Assembly: GCF_028453695.1 (NCBI RefSeq)
Contig: NC_135778.1
Location: forward strand, 34,523,214 to 34,587,213
Direction of reading: 5' to 3'
Length of the DNA stretch: 64,000 nt
Origin: Augochlora pura
Lineage: Eukaryota; Arthropoda; Insecta; Hymenoptera; Halictidae
Below, piece after piece: positions 56,801-62,120 of this stretch. A model generated the notes under the pieces. The model was not told where the DNA came from. It did no database searches and saw nothing but the letters and a program-made list of their open reading frames with translations. The number at the start of each line of letters is the position of its first letter. Positions within the stretch are counted from its first letter, which is position 1. The position numbers and the translations under genes are program-made.

Positions 56801-57682
56801 TGTTATTTTTAGGCGACCAGCGACCCGCAAGACAACAAGTCCCTACTGAGCGTGAGCAGACCACCGCCAGCGAGCTCATCATCCCCGGTGACGCCGGCCG
56901 GTTCGGTGACCGGTCTAGCCATCCCGAAACCGAGCAGCGAGCGTTACCTTCTGCCAACGGCCACCATTTACCCGTCCAAGGCGACGTTGAATCGCAGACC
57001 GTCAGGCGACGCACAGTCGCAGTCCGACACGAACGTGAGCTCCGGGACCGGTAGCAGCGGGTCAAAGACAATGACCGGTACCAACGGCAGCAGCGAACCA
57101 TCAAAGACACTCAGCAACAAATCAGAAGACGCCAAAGCCAAGGACGAGAGACGCGTGTCCGCGCCGCCGGCGGACGACTTCGATGTACAGTCGATCATTA
57201 ACGAAAGGAGACCGTCCAAGCTGAAGGCCGGTAGCTCGTCGGCGGTGCTGGCCGGCGTGCCGGATCAGTACAGCTCCGCGATCCGTGCCGGTAGCTACGG
57301 ACGCATCTACGTCGCCGAGGAGAGGTCCGAGGACGCGGCCTCCTCGCCTTTGTCGACCGGCAACGCCAGCGACAGCCAGGTCGGCAGCGGCAGCGGCAGT
57401 GGCAGCGGCAGTGGAAGTGGCAGTAGATCCGGCAGTGCCGTCGTCTACATACCGGACAACGTCTGCGCGAGCTTAGGCACCGAAGTCAGGATCTACGTCG
57501 ACGACACTGACTCGACGAGCAGCAACGGGCTCCGTCGAAGGCAGCACAGCGACGAGACGCCGGACGGGTCGACGATCGTCTCCTCGGCGGCTCCGTTGAA
57601 GGAGGACGCCGAAGAGACGGAGACCGAGGCCACGGGCAGAGAGAGACCGTCCTTCGACGGGCCCCCGGATCATCCTTCTTAA
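22169..57682 (+). CDS. Ca-alpha1T: T-type voltage-gated calcium channel alpha-1 subunit (Cav3), 5'-incomplete, 26 exons visible
   Basis: Pore-forming plasma-membrane subunit of a low-voltage-activated calcium channel. The family carries four homologous six-helix domains. What is visible: the domain I loop, pore and S6; the proximal I-II linker; the end of IIS5 with pore and IIS6; all of domains III and IV; and the C-terminal tail. The selectivity residues read E-E-D-D, which in known channels separates T-type (EEDD) from high-voltage-activated channels (EEEE). The proximal I-II linker has the basic helical segment typical of the Cav3 gating brake, and no beta-subunit AID motif was seen there. 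The 26 exons sum to 5,996 nt with matching phases throughout, except between exons 7 and 8. Missing are the N-terminus with IS1-IS5 (upstream of the window) and IIS1 to most of IIS5 (no exon found at 29435-46842, which contains three assembly gaps). Family assignment is secure; exon edges come from splice consensus and phase, not transcripts. Confidence 0.95.
22273..23909 (+). other. Ca-alpha1T intron after exon 1
   Basis: Contains an almost uninterrupted G tract at about 22307-22331, pyrimidine runs to about 22440, TTAA-bounded inverted ends at about 22799 and 23564 (AACCTGTTAGCTG against AACTGGTTAA), and a CT microsatellite just before the next acceptor. No exon seen. Confidence 0.7.
23821..23858. 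repeat. (CT)n microsatellite upstream of exon 2
   Basis: About 14 CT units followed by TTTCTCTCTC, roughly 50 bases before the exon 2 acceptor. A matching CT tract lies at 24097-24129, just after the exon 2 donor. Confidence 0.85.
23910..24085 (+). CDS. Ca-alpha1T: Ca-alpha1T exon 2: domain I turret and pore helix start
   Basis: Acceptor cgcttttag; the first two bases complete a Gly codon with exon 1. The reading includes NDTCVNWNYYYTEC, NNPFQGTISFDNIG and LAWVAIFL, which align with the Cav3 domain I segment CVNWNQYY...[20 protein letters not shown]. Several N-x-T/S sites sit in the asparagine-rich turret and could be glycosylated. It ends in phase 0 before gtgagt. CT microsatellites lie on both flanks, at 23821-23858 and about 24097-24129. 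Confidence 0.92.
24086..24891 (+). other. Ca-alpha1T intron after exon 2
   Basis: Holds a CT tract beside the donor, a 21-bp tandem array (24486-24604) and an inverted pair GACCTGTTAACTGG / ACAGTTAACAGGT (about 24705-24850). No additional exon fits; exons 2 and 3 join in phase 0. Confidence 0.8.
24486..24604. repeat. 21-bp minisatellite
   Basis: Five to six near-identical copies of AATTAAACTTGAATTATTGA plus one base. Confidence 0.85.
24892..24984 (+). CDS. Ca-alpha1T: Ca-alpha1T exon 3: domain I selectivity filter and start of IS6
   Basis: Starts in phase 0 after ttgttgtag and reads VISLEGWTDIMYYVQDAHSF, followed by the hydrophobic start of S6. The Glu at 24904-24906 is the domain I selectivity residue. 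The family reading LLI-V-I-GSFF is restored only if the exon ends at 24984 (GTG) with a gcaagt donor, which makes this a GC-AG intron. Using the GT two bases earlier (24982) would delete one S6 residue. Confidence 0.9.
25106..25284 (+). CDS. Ca-alpha1T: Ca-alpha1T exon 4: IS6 and cytoplasmic exit
   Basis: Acceptor gctttgcag, phase 0. Reads IGSFFMINLCLVVIATQFSE followed by TKKREMERMR, nearly identical to the Cav3 IS6 and the charged helix after it. The exon then contains ASSTNTSEPTTCYAEIVK, equivalent to the vertebrate ASTLASF...GSCYEELLK segment. It ends GTT AA before gtaagt, so the last codon (Lys) is completed by the first base of the next exon. Confidence 0.94.
25285..26697 (+). other. Ca-alpha1T intron after exon 4
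   Basis: About 1.4 kb. A CpG-rich stretch at 25560-25900 gives overlapping open frames on both strands without family similarity. ATTATTTCTACATA repeats lie at about 26385-26455, and a short GT run at 26671-26686 precedes the acceptor. Exons 4 and 5 join perfectly across it. Confidence 0.75.
26698..26870 (+). CDS. Ca-alpha1T: Ca-alpha1T exon 5: proximal I-II linker (gating-brake region)
   Basis: Acceptor cttcctccag; the first base completes Lys. Reads YIAHLWRRGKRRLMKRYRLY and then a KKQQKREQNLLKEQQQ stretch, strongly basic and probably helical. In characterised Cav3 channels this position forms a helix-loop-helix gating brake that keeps the channel closed at rest; that role is inferred from position and composition. 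A Gln-rich tail ends at GGA G before gtaagc. Confidence 0.9.
26871..27520 (+). other. Ca-alpha1T intron after exon 5
   Basis: 650 bp, with an AT-rich array of about 35-base units (TTAATAAGAATAATAATCGT core) at 27268-27366. No exon candidate. Confidence 0.8.
27521..27861 (+). CDS. Ca-alpha1T: Ca-alpha1T exon 6: I-II linker
   Basis: Acceptor cgattaacag; two bases complete an Asp codon. It reads RRLHHGRCPRLLAALEYAEQ, then Gly/Ser-rich low-complexity sequence, then APRASPEVSEADV, which resembles the vertebrate linker motif APRASPEIQDRDA. No membrane segment is present. The exon is 341 nt, ends in phase 0 (CAG) before gtataa and is GC-rich compared with the flanking introns. Confidence 0.9.
28121..28385. 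mobile_element. MITE, CCCCTTG family (piggyBac-like), best-preserved copy
   Basis: TTAACCCCTTGAGCTACGAC at the left and TATAGCGCAAGGGGTTAA at the right, inverted, with TTAA at both ends, 265 bp. The interior matches the copy at 21394 over most of its length, and CGAGTCTGACTCG is shared with the 4858 copy. It lies inside the intron after exon 6. Confidence 0.65.
28905..29035. repeat. 41-bp minisatellite
   Basis: Three to four copies of a unit containing TTTCTAAAAATTTTAATAAA and CCTGATGATATA. Confidence 0.85.
29213..29434 (+). CDS. Ca-alpha1T: Ca-alpha1T exon 7: I-II linker, last exon before the domain II gap
   Basis: Acceptor caatgttgcag, phase 0, 74 codons. Opens with TNNALLSPPCMHYRRRSSVM and ends with WSSPLADPIQ before gtatct. 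The RRRSS tract is a possible basophilic kinase site. There is no close family motif, so the assignment rests on open frame, phase match with exon 6, GC-rich coding composition and clean splice sites. The downstream neighbour that should begin domain II was not found. Confidence 0.8.
29600..29692. repeat. 32-bp minisatellite ending in an assembly gap
   Basis: Three copies of a unit with AAAGTAGCAAATTAAATAAT and GATCTATTGAA run directly into the N block, so the gap probably reflects a collapsed or unresolved array. Confidence 0.8.
29693..29792. other. Assembly gap of exactly 100 N
   Basis: A round 100 N is the usual placeholder for a gap of unknown size. Confidence 0.98.
35608..35817. mobile_element. 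MITE, CCCTTTGCACTCG family (piggyBac-like), short copy
   Basis: TTAACCCTTTGCACTCGGAG at the left, CTCGAGCGCAAAGGGTTTAA at the right, 210 bp. The first 90 bases align with the start of the 6519 element, including AATCTAA and TTTCCATTTTAT. Non-coding. Confidence 0.6.
36783..36845. repeat. (TTG)n / (CTG)n trinucleotide repeat
   Basis: Interrupted TTG units followed by CTGCTGCTG. It yields poly-Val or poly-Cys runs in conceptual frames but shows no coding context. Confidence 0.85.
39182..39339. repeat. (ATT)n array ending in an assembly gap
   Basis: Long interrupted ATT tract reaching the second N block at 39340. Confidence 0.9.
39340..39439. other. Assembly gap of exactly 100 N
   Basis: Placeholder-sized gap. 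The left flank is an ATT array and the right flank is unrelated GC-richer DNA, so real sequence is likely missing. Confidence 0.98.
39728..39965. repeat. About 28-bp minisatellite
   Basis: Roughly eight diverged units alternating TCTGAAATATAGTATTTTAA and ACATAACC variants. Confidence 0.75.
41113..41348. mobile_element. MITE, CCCCTTGC family (piggyBac-like), diverged copy
   Basis: Starts CTAACCCCTTGCCGCACC and ends CGGCGAGGGGTTAA, with CGAGTCTGGCTCGTTA before the right end as in the 28121 copy. Imperfect ends suggest an old insertion. Confidence 0.5.
43803..43902. other. Assembly gap of exactly 100 N
   Basis: Placeholder-sized gap; neither flank is repetitive, so non-repeat sequence could be missing here. 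Confidence 0.98.
46843..46999 (+). CDS. Ca-alpha1T: Ca-alpha1T exon 8: end of IIS5 and domain II turret
   Basis: Acceptor tctcggttgcag; one base completes the preceding codon, then ILGMYLFGGKF, matching family SILGMHLFGCKF at the end of IIS5. A Cys-rich turret follows (CTCAEVVSRHPNCRCDRKHF), then NDIVWALVTVFQ, the domain II pore helix. It ends in phase 0 before gtacca. The preceding exon must leave two bases, whereas exon 7 leaves none, which independently shows missing coding sequence. Confidence 0.92.
47135..47220. repeat. TCTATGTCTACA-type tandem repeat
   Basis: Units of 12-15 bases (TCTATGTCTACA, sometimes with extra AA), degenerating into CTGTATCT units up to about 47360. Confidence 0.75.
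47407..47972. mobile_element. Possible inverted-repeat element with ATACAGGGTG ends
   Basis: A 10-bp exact inverted pair 566 bases apart. Related CCGGGTGTCC and ACAGGGTGAAAA sequences occur at 48151 and 59802. No coding capacity and no clear target duplication; the short arms make this a weak call. Confidence 0.3.
49467..49622 (+). CDS. Ca-alpha1T: Ca-alpha1T exon 9: domain II selectivity filter and IIS6
   Basis: Phase 0 after gaacgtgtag. Reads ILTQEDWNVVLFNGM and later [20 protein letters not shown], nearly identical to vertebrate Cav3 domain II. The Glu at 49479-49481 is the domain II selectivity residue. It ends GFSSE before gtatcg in phase 0, at the start of the cytoplasmic II-III linker. 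Confidence 0.95.
49908..50042 (+). CDS. Ca-alpha1T: Ca-alpha1T exon 10: start of II-III linker
   Basis: Acceptor catttacag, phase 0, 45 codons. A highly charged start (RNERREREQREMARLAAKEA) is probably helical and continues from IIS6. It is followed by a Ser/Asp-rich stretch with SRSHSITDSDTYTQ. Donor gtaatt. The linker is poorly conserved in the family, so support comes from position, phase and composition. Confidence 0.85.
50043..51667 (+). other. Ca-alpha1T intron after exon 10
   Basis: Contains a TTAA-flanked inverted-repeat element (50137-50680). The remaining kilobase has no exon that keeps phase or resembles the family. Confidence 0.75.
50137..50680. mobile_element. MITE with TTAACCCTC ends (piggyBac-like)
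   Basis: TTAACCCTCGGAGT at the left and ACGGAGGGTTAA at the right. Sub-terminal TGCCGGAGTCATT is inverted as AATGACTCCGGCA. TTAA at both ends, 544 bp, non-coding, lying in an intron of the channel gene. Confidence 0.6.
51668..51958 (+). CDS. Ca-alpha1T: Ca-alpha1T exon 11: II-III linker
   Basis: Acceptor gtggcaacgcag, phase 0. Reads DRKNSWQSCEELRKYKDNN followed by charged and Pro/Thr-rich sequence. The open frame runs on to 52066, but the strong gtacgt donor after 51958 (SIESIDRSG) keeps phase 0 and joins exactly to exon 12. No membrane segment. The likely function is a regulatory cytoplasmic loop. Confidence 0.82.
52221..52366 (+). CDS. Ca-alpha1T: Ca-alpha1T exon 12: II-III linker, short exon recovered by phase
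   Basis: Found because exon 11 (phase 0) and exon 13 (needs two carried bases) did not join. Acceptor cgttttcgcag, 146 nt, frame open, ending TCA AG before gtgaaa. The reading includes SGLLKLPDVSNKIPTKN and FPRRISLVTATVNPREP. The carried AG plus the T opening exon 13 gives Ser. Phase agreement on both sides makes the call strong despite low family conservation. Confidence 0.8.
52476..52622 (+). CDS. Ca-alpha1T: Ca-alpha1T exon 13: II-III linker
   Basis: Acceptor gtgtcctctacag; the first base completes Ser. Reads PPRMQRGYSWKLSRPSLRRK then HWSQSEDEPL. Dense Arg/Lys and Ser suggests phosphorylation or partner binding. The other two frames are closed by stops. It ends TCA AC before gtaagt, leaving two bases. 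Confidence 0.83.
52746..52911 (+). CDS. Ca-alpha1T: Ca-alpha1T exon 14: II-III linker
   Basis: Acceptor atgttgcag; the first base completes Thr. Asn/Ser/Thr-rich sequence with FNGGYLHGSIRNDTQC and SSSIRRYTATPNQ. Ends in phase 0 before gtcagc. Its low-complexity, disordered character fits the linker. Confidence 0.83.
53241..53587 (+). CDS. Ca-alpha1T: Ca-alpha1T exon 15: end of II-III linker to the edge of IIIS1
   Basis: Starts in phase 0 after a weak acceptor (gttataaag) and reads MRWIGDLSRRTSLRGYENVQ, ending ERDDYSLYLFPSNNR. The last part matches the Cav3 pre-domain III motif (EDWSVYLFSPENRFR). The frame is open upstream to 53193, so the acceptor is the least certain edge; another AG near 53206 would break phase. 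It leaves AG before gtaaga. Confidence 0.88.
53664..53856 (+). CDS. Ca-alpha1T: Ca-alpha1T exon 16: IIIS1-IIIS2
   Basis: Acceptor tgctttcag; one base completes Arg. Reads FRVFCRQLVDQKWFDNVVLF, FIGLNCITLAMERPNIPPD, and NYIFTGVFAIEMFIK, which closely follow vertebrate Cav3 IIIS1 and IIIS2. It ends AAG before gtactg. The following intron is only 64 bp with no in-frame stop of its own, but its length is not a multiple of three. Confidence 0.94.
53921..54070 (+). CDS. Ca-alpha1T: Ca-alpha1T exon 17: IIIS3 and start of IIIS4
   Basis: Acceptor tgttttacag, phase 0, 50 codons. Reads VVASSMLYGSDAYFTSGWNI followed by MDGVLVIISIIDLSMSLLSS, and ends RIFGILR before gtaagc. This matches family KVV-ALGLYFG...SSWNVLDG and the S3-S4 loop. 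The intron splits the voltage sensor: the remaining S4 arginines are in exon 18. Confidence 0.94.
54168..54548 (+). CDS. Ca-alpha1T: Ca-alpha1T exon 18: IIIS4, S5 and domain III pore
   Basis: Acceptor tatgttcgcag, phase 0, 127 codons. Opens with the voltage sensor VFRLLRSLRPLRVINRAPG (an Arg every third residue), then S5 (PIGNIVLICCTFFVIFGILG), the turret, and pore FVLSSRDGWVNIMYTGLDAV. The Asp at 54492-54494 is the domain III selectivity residue, diagnostic for T-type channels. It ends VDQQ before gtacgc. This is the most conserved exon in the window. Confidence 0.96.
54637..54829 (+). CDS. Ca-alpha1T: Ca-alpha1T exon 19: IIIS6 and start of III-IV linker
   Basis: Acceptor ggtttcag, phase 0. 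Reads PIENYSEWRLLYFIAFILLV and [20 protein letters not shown], then a Glu/Arg/Lys-rich helix. It aligns with Cav3 IIIS6 ([20 protein letters not shown]). The last complete codons are KKRR, with one base left before gtacga. Confidence 0.95.
54906..55167 (+). CDS. Ca-alpha1T: Ca-alpha1T exon 20: III-IV linker, IVS1-IVS2
   Basis: Acceptor atttctcctcag; two bases complete Lys. Reads MHEPPYYTNYSKSRLFVHNV, then IGLNVVTMAMEFYMMPKA and NYFFTAVFILESFMKLLALG. These match vertebrate YYSDYSRFRLLVHH, IGLNVVTMAMEHY and NYIFTVIFVLES. It leaves AA before gtacgt. Confidence 0.95.
55282..55412 (+). CDS. Ca-alpha1T: Ca-alpha1T exon 21: IVS3 and IVS4 start
   Basis: Acceptor tcgaattgcag; the first base completes Lys. 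Reads WNQLDIGIVILSVVGIVLEE and INPTIIRVMRVLRIAR, matching the Cav3 [20 protein letters not shown] and INPTIIRIMRVLRIARV blocks. The last base starts a Val codon that is finished by exon 22. The intron interrupts S4. Confidence 0.95.
55489..55638 (+). CDS. Ca-alpha1T: Ca-alpha1T exon 22: end of IVS4 and IVS5
   Basis: Acceptor atctctttgcag; two bases complete Val. Reads LKLLKMAKGIRALLDTVMQA then LPQVGNLGLLFFLLFFIFAA and ALGVELFGRL, nearly identical to vertebrate IVS4-S5. One base is left before gtaagc. The next intron is only 60 bp, the shortest in the window. Confidence 0.96.
55699..55991 (+). CDS. Ca-alpha1T: Ca-alpha1T exon 23: domain IV pore and IVS6
   Basis: Acceptor gtttcattgcag; two bases complete Glu. 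Contains CNDDMPCQGLGEHAHF, FGMAFLTLFRVATGDNWNG and FVLVNVVVAVLMKHLEES. The Asp at 55797-55799 is the domain IV selectivity residue. The extracellular loop before S6 is Cys-rich (DCDEAADCVKNCC). It ends in phase 0 at CAG before gtaagc. A long minus-strand open frame here is only its shadow. Confidence 0.96.
56074..56350 (+). CDS. Ca-alpha1T: Ca-alpha1T exon 24: proximal C-terminal tail
   Basis: Acceptor ttattcgacag, phase 0. Opens MEDELDMETQLERELAAEQE, corresponding to the acidic EAELEAELELEMK segment after vertebrate IVS6, then a run of Glu/Asp, then a basic-hydrophobic stretch ending NPPRERSGD. The open frame continues into the intron, but ending after G at 56350 (donor gtgtgt) joins exon 25 in frame. 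Confidence 0.87.
56418..56680 (+). CDS. Ca-alpha1T: Ca-alpha1T exon 25: C-terminal tail
   Basis: Acceptor catatctttcag; two bases complete Asp. Reads GSVSMSLSRRSSYHRPNSRP and then a very basic KFKSKRRQTFHSGHHQRR tract, ending RPQRHRLQ before gtgaat in phase 0. It is Ser/Arg-rich and probably disordered, with several possible phosphorylation sites. No domain was recognised. Confidence 0.85.
56813..57682 (+). CDS. Ca-alpha1T: Ca-alpha1T exon 26: terminal coding exon and stop
   Basis: Acceptor gttatttttag, phase 0, 289 codons plus TAA at 57680-57682. Starts ATSDPQDNKSLLSVSRPPPA. The sequence is dominated by Ser, Pro, Gly, Thr and acidic residues, with a Gly-Ser dipeptide run encoded at about 57382-57435 and a final acidic-to-Pro tail ending PPDHPS. 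Predicted to be intrinsically disordered. GC content is far above the surrounding DNA. Confidence 0.88.
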   Translation, partial: ATSDPQDNKSLLSVSRPPPASSSSPVTPAGSVTGLAIPKPSSERYLLPTATIYPSKATLNRRPSGDAQSQSDTNVSSGTGSSGSKTMTGTNGSSEPSKTLSNKSEDAKAKDERRVSAPPADDFDVQSIINERRPSKLKAGSSSAVLAGVPDQYSSAIRAGSYGRIYVAEERSEDAASSPLSTGNASDSQVGSGSGSGSGSGSGSRSGSAVVYIPDNVCASLGTEVRIYVDDTDSTSSNGLRRRQHSDETPDGSTIVSSAAPLKEDAEETETEATGRERPSFDGPPDHPS

Positions 57683-57959
57683 TCGGAAACGAACCCCCCC
57701 GCCTCCTCCCCCGTTCGCAACCGGTCTCCACCCGGTGACTTTCCAGTTTTTAAAACCGCCAGCCGACCGCCATGGTACCCCCGCGGCGATGTACCATGGG
57801 GTAGCTACGCTGCGAGGGCCTCAGACCCTGGGCTCTGAGAAAGACTGTAGTGCATGACAATATAGTCGTTATATTCTAGTCACTTCGTCGCCGTGAACTT
57901 GCCAAAACCGACAAAACGAAGAAAAATCCCAAAAAAATGAAGAGCAGGAATAATAATCG

Positions 57960-57961
<2 letters not shown>

Positions 57962-58004
<43 letters not shown>
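57962..58004 (+). repeat. (GA)n microsatellite in the 3' flank
   Basis: About 21 uninterrupted GA units roughly 280 bases after the stop codon, followed at about 58730-58800 by a mixed AC/AG tract. Probably transcribed as part of the 3' untranslated region and likely length-polymorphic. Confidence 0.85.
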
Positions 58005-58006
<2 letters not shown>

Positions 58007-61000
58007 CGTGGACCTTTGGGGATTCTAGGGGGCAGCTGAAGCAAGGTGAATCGCGCGGGCAGAAAGAACAATATACGGGGTGGGAGAAGCATAACGCAGC
58101 TTGATGAAGAAGCATAAAAGAGGATTAAGAGAACCTATGACAATCTATTATTGCCAGACGGAACTGGTTTTACGTTCCGAGACGTCGCGGACGGAAGTCG
58201 ATCCGTAGGAATTGGGTAGGACGAAGAACGACGTAGACCTTTCGCGCCGATAAATGAGAAAACAATTAGAGAAGTTCCGTAGCTGTTAGGTAGATTATTA
58301 AACGTCGAGTCTACGCGACGATCGCAATTAATCGGACCACACTTTCTCGCCTTTCCTTTTTCTCCAGCTCGTCGGATACGGGAATGAGCGAACGTTGATT
58401 GAGAAGGGAACACGAGGAGTAAGACGAAGAGCACGATGAAAAGAAACATAGCATAGGGAGAGAGATGATGAGCTCTGTCGTTCGCAGCAGGGTCTCGAGA
58501 GTGTGGTAGCTCTCGAGCAGCGTTGTCGTGGACCGGGTGATCGCAATCATGGTCTCCTTTGGTACCCGCGTGTATGACAACGCTGATTACTCGAACGACG
58601 ATGCCAAAACGGGGAACGGTCGTTACCGAAGTGCCAGATTATAAACAAATCTAGATAACAGTGAGAAAAAAAAAGAGATAAACATAAACGATGAAAACTT
58701 TCCGGAGGAAAACGTAGCGCGTAGAGACACACACACTCTCACATACACGGACACGCAGAGAGAGAGATATAGAGAGAAAGAGAGAGAGACACACACACAC
58801 GTACTTAGGTGTAAAAGTGAGAAGTCAGAGGAAAAGAGAGACAAGAGAGCGACAAACGGGAAAAATCGTTAGAAAACAAAAAAATCACTAGACGTTAAGG
58901 ACGTACCTTCGTAATGAGATATTTTCAGAACCAACGTACAGTCGACGGGAGCGTTCGAGGAAGTAGGCTGAAGAAAACTATATTGTTACTATTGGCTGAA
59001 CACAATCGATTGCGGCCAGTTCATGATAGCTCTTAGTCGATGATAATGATGGTATATTTTGTCTCTTTCGCTACCGACGTGTAATCTAGTCGAGCCTCGA
59101 GGTGTATAATTGTAAATGTGATTAGAACCTTAAGACTAAAGAAATCCGACGTTGTGATAATCTTGAATACAAATTGAAACTCGTACAATCTTAAATCCTC
59201 CATGTCAATTGGTACACTCGACGAGTTCACGTGGATAGCTTAATTAACCGTGAGACAGCTGCCGTGTAAACTCTTCCGGAATTAATGCTGCGGCGACCAA
59301 CGATCGTGGAATATTCACCCCCCACTCTCCTTGACCCTCCACACACACCGCCTCCCTTAACGAGAACCCCCTTCTTCTTACACCTTCCTTGTATCGTCCC
59401 ATTTCTCCGATAACCCCCCTGTGCCTCTCTTTGCCCTCCCCCCATACTGTCTCTCCTCTTCCTCTTTTTCCTTTTTCTCACGCGTTTCTAGAACGTTCTT
59501 CTCGTTAACATCTGTGATATACTTTAATCGTAGTGTATTTTCCTGTAAAACGGCTAAAAAAAAAAAAGGCAATGAACATCCAGAGATATAGCGACACGTT
59601 TAAAAGAAAAAAAAAAGATGAGAGCATGACGATAACAGAGTAAACGAACCGGAGAGAAGTATCGTAGCAAAGAAAAAAAAAACAAGAAAAAAAATCAGCA
59701 GAGTACGAAAAACAATTAGAGACGTAGCCGACTTTTTAAAATGAAAAACGAAGACGAGCGTTTCACCCTCTGGGCAGAGTGTTAGGAGGGACGTGTATAC
59801 TATACAGGGTGAAAATTCAGTATCAGTGCAAGGGTGTCGATGGAACTCGTTTCAGGGCAAGTTGAAAGTTTCCGAAATGTGTAAACCGTTTGACCAATTT
59901 GTTAAAACAGAATTGTGCAATGCGTATGATTTACCCTAATGTACACTGTTTCACTTTTGTGAGCATAGCAGAAAACTTTGTATCTGCGAAATGGTGAAAA
60001 GAATGTTCAGAGCAAGTAGACTAATTTAGTAGGCTTTGGAAATCTTGAGGTAGATAGACCAATCATGTTTCTATTATACTGATTCGACTACCCCCTTTCT
60101 TCGATGCAGTCCAACGAAAGAATTTGAGAATTAAACTGCACAATGACGATACTTCGAATACGACAAGTGAAAAACGACAATCTTCTCGACTATATAGAAC
60201 GGTTGTTTTTGATTAAGATTCCATAGCAACTGTTTCTTCAAGTGAGTTCTATCGTGCTCTACATTCTGTTGTACTATACTCTATTTACACCCACGCTATA
60301 TGTACACATTGTCGATGGAAGAGGTACAGCGAATTAAGTGGCACACGAAGCGCTAACAATGTGGCTGCGAACCGACTAAATGTATTACAGGGCCTCCATA
60401 ACGGGCCTACTTAGGCTCTTAATCGGTTATAGTCGGATCGAAATCATTGGACAGACCTCGGTCATTCCGAGGAAACAAGTTCGTAGGCGGAGATTTGACG
60501 AGTTTCATTAATCGACTGTCCGTTCAACACTAAGGATGATAATTAACAAAACTTTGTCCGCGTAAACGTGTTCTTACATAGTCTTGCTTGAATCTAAGAG
60601 TTTAAGGTGTAAATCTGCTCCCTGTACTAAATAGGTTTGCGAGAATATTCTGAAGGTGTGCTCGCGAAGACGGCACGACGACCTTTACTGTCCACTTGGT
60701 TTAGCTCCGAGTATAGCTTGCCAATGAATCGAATTCGGCCCTGGAACGTTAACTCCCAACATACAAAGCTATACACCTCTTCTATCGACAAGAAATACGG
60801 CGAATGTCACTTGAAACTGTGTAACACGATGCTGCATAAAGGTTTTTCTTTAGCAAAAAATGATTAGGAAGTGTTTGTTACACATTTCTAAATTGAATAA
60901 GTTCATAGACTTCATTGAGTTTTGTTGCTTTGATCAACTACGTACTGAAATGAATATTGAACAAAGTTTATCTTGAGATTACATTACAAAGTCGTTTATT

Positions 61001-61065
61001 GTTCTCTAAAGAAATTACTTTCTTCGTGGTTACCGAAGTACTATGGAACAAGAGTTCGATAATGC

Positions 61066-61326
61066 TGTATATATGAAATTAAGTTTTAGTTCATGAACGA
61101 TCGTACTTATCACGATTATCCATCATTCTTTGAAAAGATCATATGCTAGTCATCCTTTTTTCCTTGTTCATTTATAGTAAGGCAGCTTTTTGGAACATAG
61201 TGTATATAATAGTCAATTATGAACTGAGATAAGCAGATTAAACTTCATTGAATTCATAGTCTCGTTAACTTGTGCTCAGTAGCTTAACAATTGCATACAA
61301 GGTACAGGAATAAATTGTTGTATATA
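61066..61326 (+). promoter_or_regulatory. Cluster of Pumilio-like TGTATATA motifs
   Basis: Exact TGTATATA octamers lie at 61066-61073, 61201-61208 and 61319-61326, with a fourth at 62089-62096. Pumilio-family RNA-binding proteins recognise UGUANAUA in 3' untranslated regions. The sequence match is direct; binding is inference, and the AT-rich background raises the chance expectation. Confidence 0.3.
61309..61314 (+). terminator. Candidate poly(A) signal AATAAA
   Basis: Canonical hexamer followed within 15 bases by TG/TA-rich sequence. Two other hexamers (61629-61634, 62115-62120) are equal alternatives, and further copies occur at 62779 and 63241. Chosen only as the first canonical AATAAA I noted in the long 3' flank. 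Confidence 0.25.
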
Positions 61327-62120
61327 ATATGCAAGTTAGGCTTTCGAAGCAATACTAGCATCAAGCATTTATGCGTAATATGATTTTTTCTACTGGACTC
61401 CTGCTACAGCTTGATTAAAAAAAAAGCAAAAGAGGAAAAACGATACACCACAGAGACAACATTGAAGGAAATTGAATATTTGTATACAGTTTCAAGTAAT
61501 GGTCCCCGTGTAAGTATAATAGGGAAACTCTACTGTACATACATACACTTACGAATATTCTACATACTCTACACTTGGTGTGGTTTATTTTGATACTACC
61601 GTGTGCGGTAATATTTAACGATTGTCGGAATAAATCCAACAACAACAAAATAATAAAAAAAAAAAATGAACAAATATCTAAAGTAAATAAAACTCTATGC
61701 CTTCTAACGTTGACGAACGTTGACGAATCTTCGTGCGGTGGTGGTGCCCGCGCTTCGGACGATCAATTGCGAATGACGACTCCTCTTCGTTGACTCGAAG
61801 CAATAGGCTGTTAATTAAATATTTATCAGCGCTGTGCGCCTCGTTATACGGACCGGTTCGAAAGCTTCGAGAACCTAGGAAAACCACGATTCTATCCCGA
61901 GAAATATAGCTTAGGCAAACATTTCATTTATTTATCGAGTCGTTGCCCAATCGCTGCTCGACTCATCAAATTTTCATTACGGTCGTTTTCTAATTATTAA
62001 TTTTAACTCATTTTATTCTATCGAAGATCGGTTCACGTGTCCTCGCTGAACACGATTGTACTTCGACGGAACATTGTATATGAGACCATGTATATACACT
62101 TTATAAACATATAAAATAAA

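Larger units (their letters stand above)
57683..62120 (+). other. Ca-alpha1T: Probable 3' untranslated region of Ca-alpha1T (end uncertain)
   Basis: No further exon follows the stop. The sequence is low in complexity on the sense strand, with GA and CA tracts and A-rich runs, and carries AATAAA hexamers at 61309, 61629 and 62115, all possible ends. Long 3' untranslated regions are common for neuronal channel genes in insects, so several kilobases are plausible. The true end cannot be fixed without transcript reads. Confidence 0.45.
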
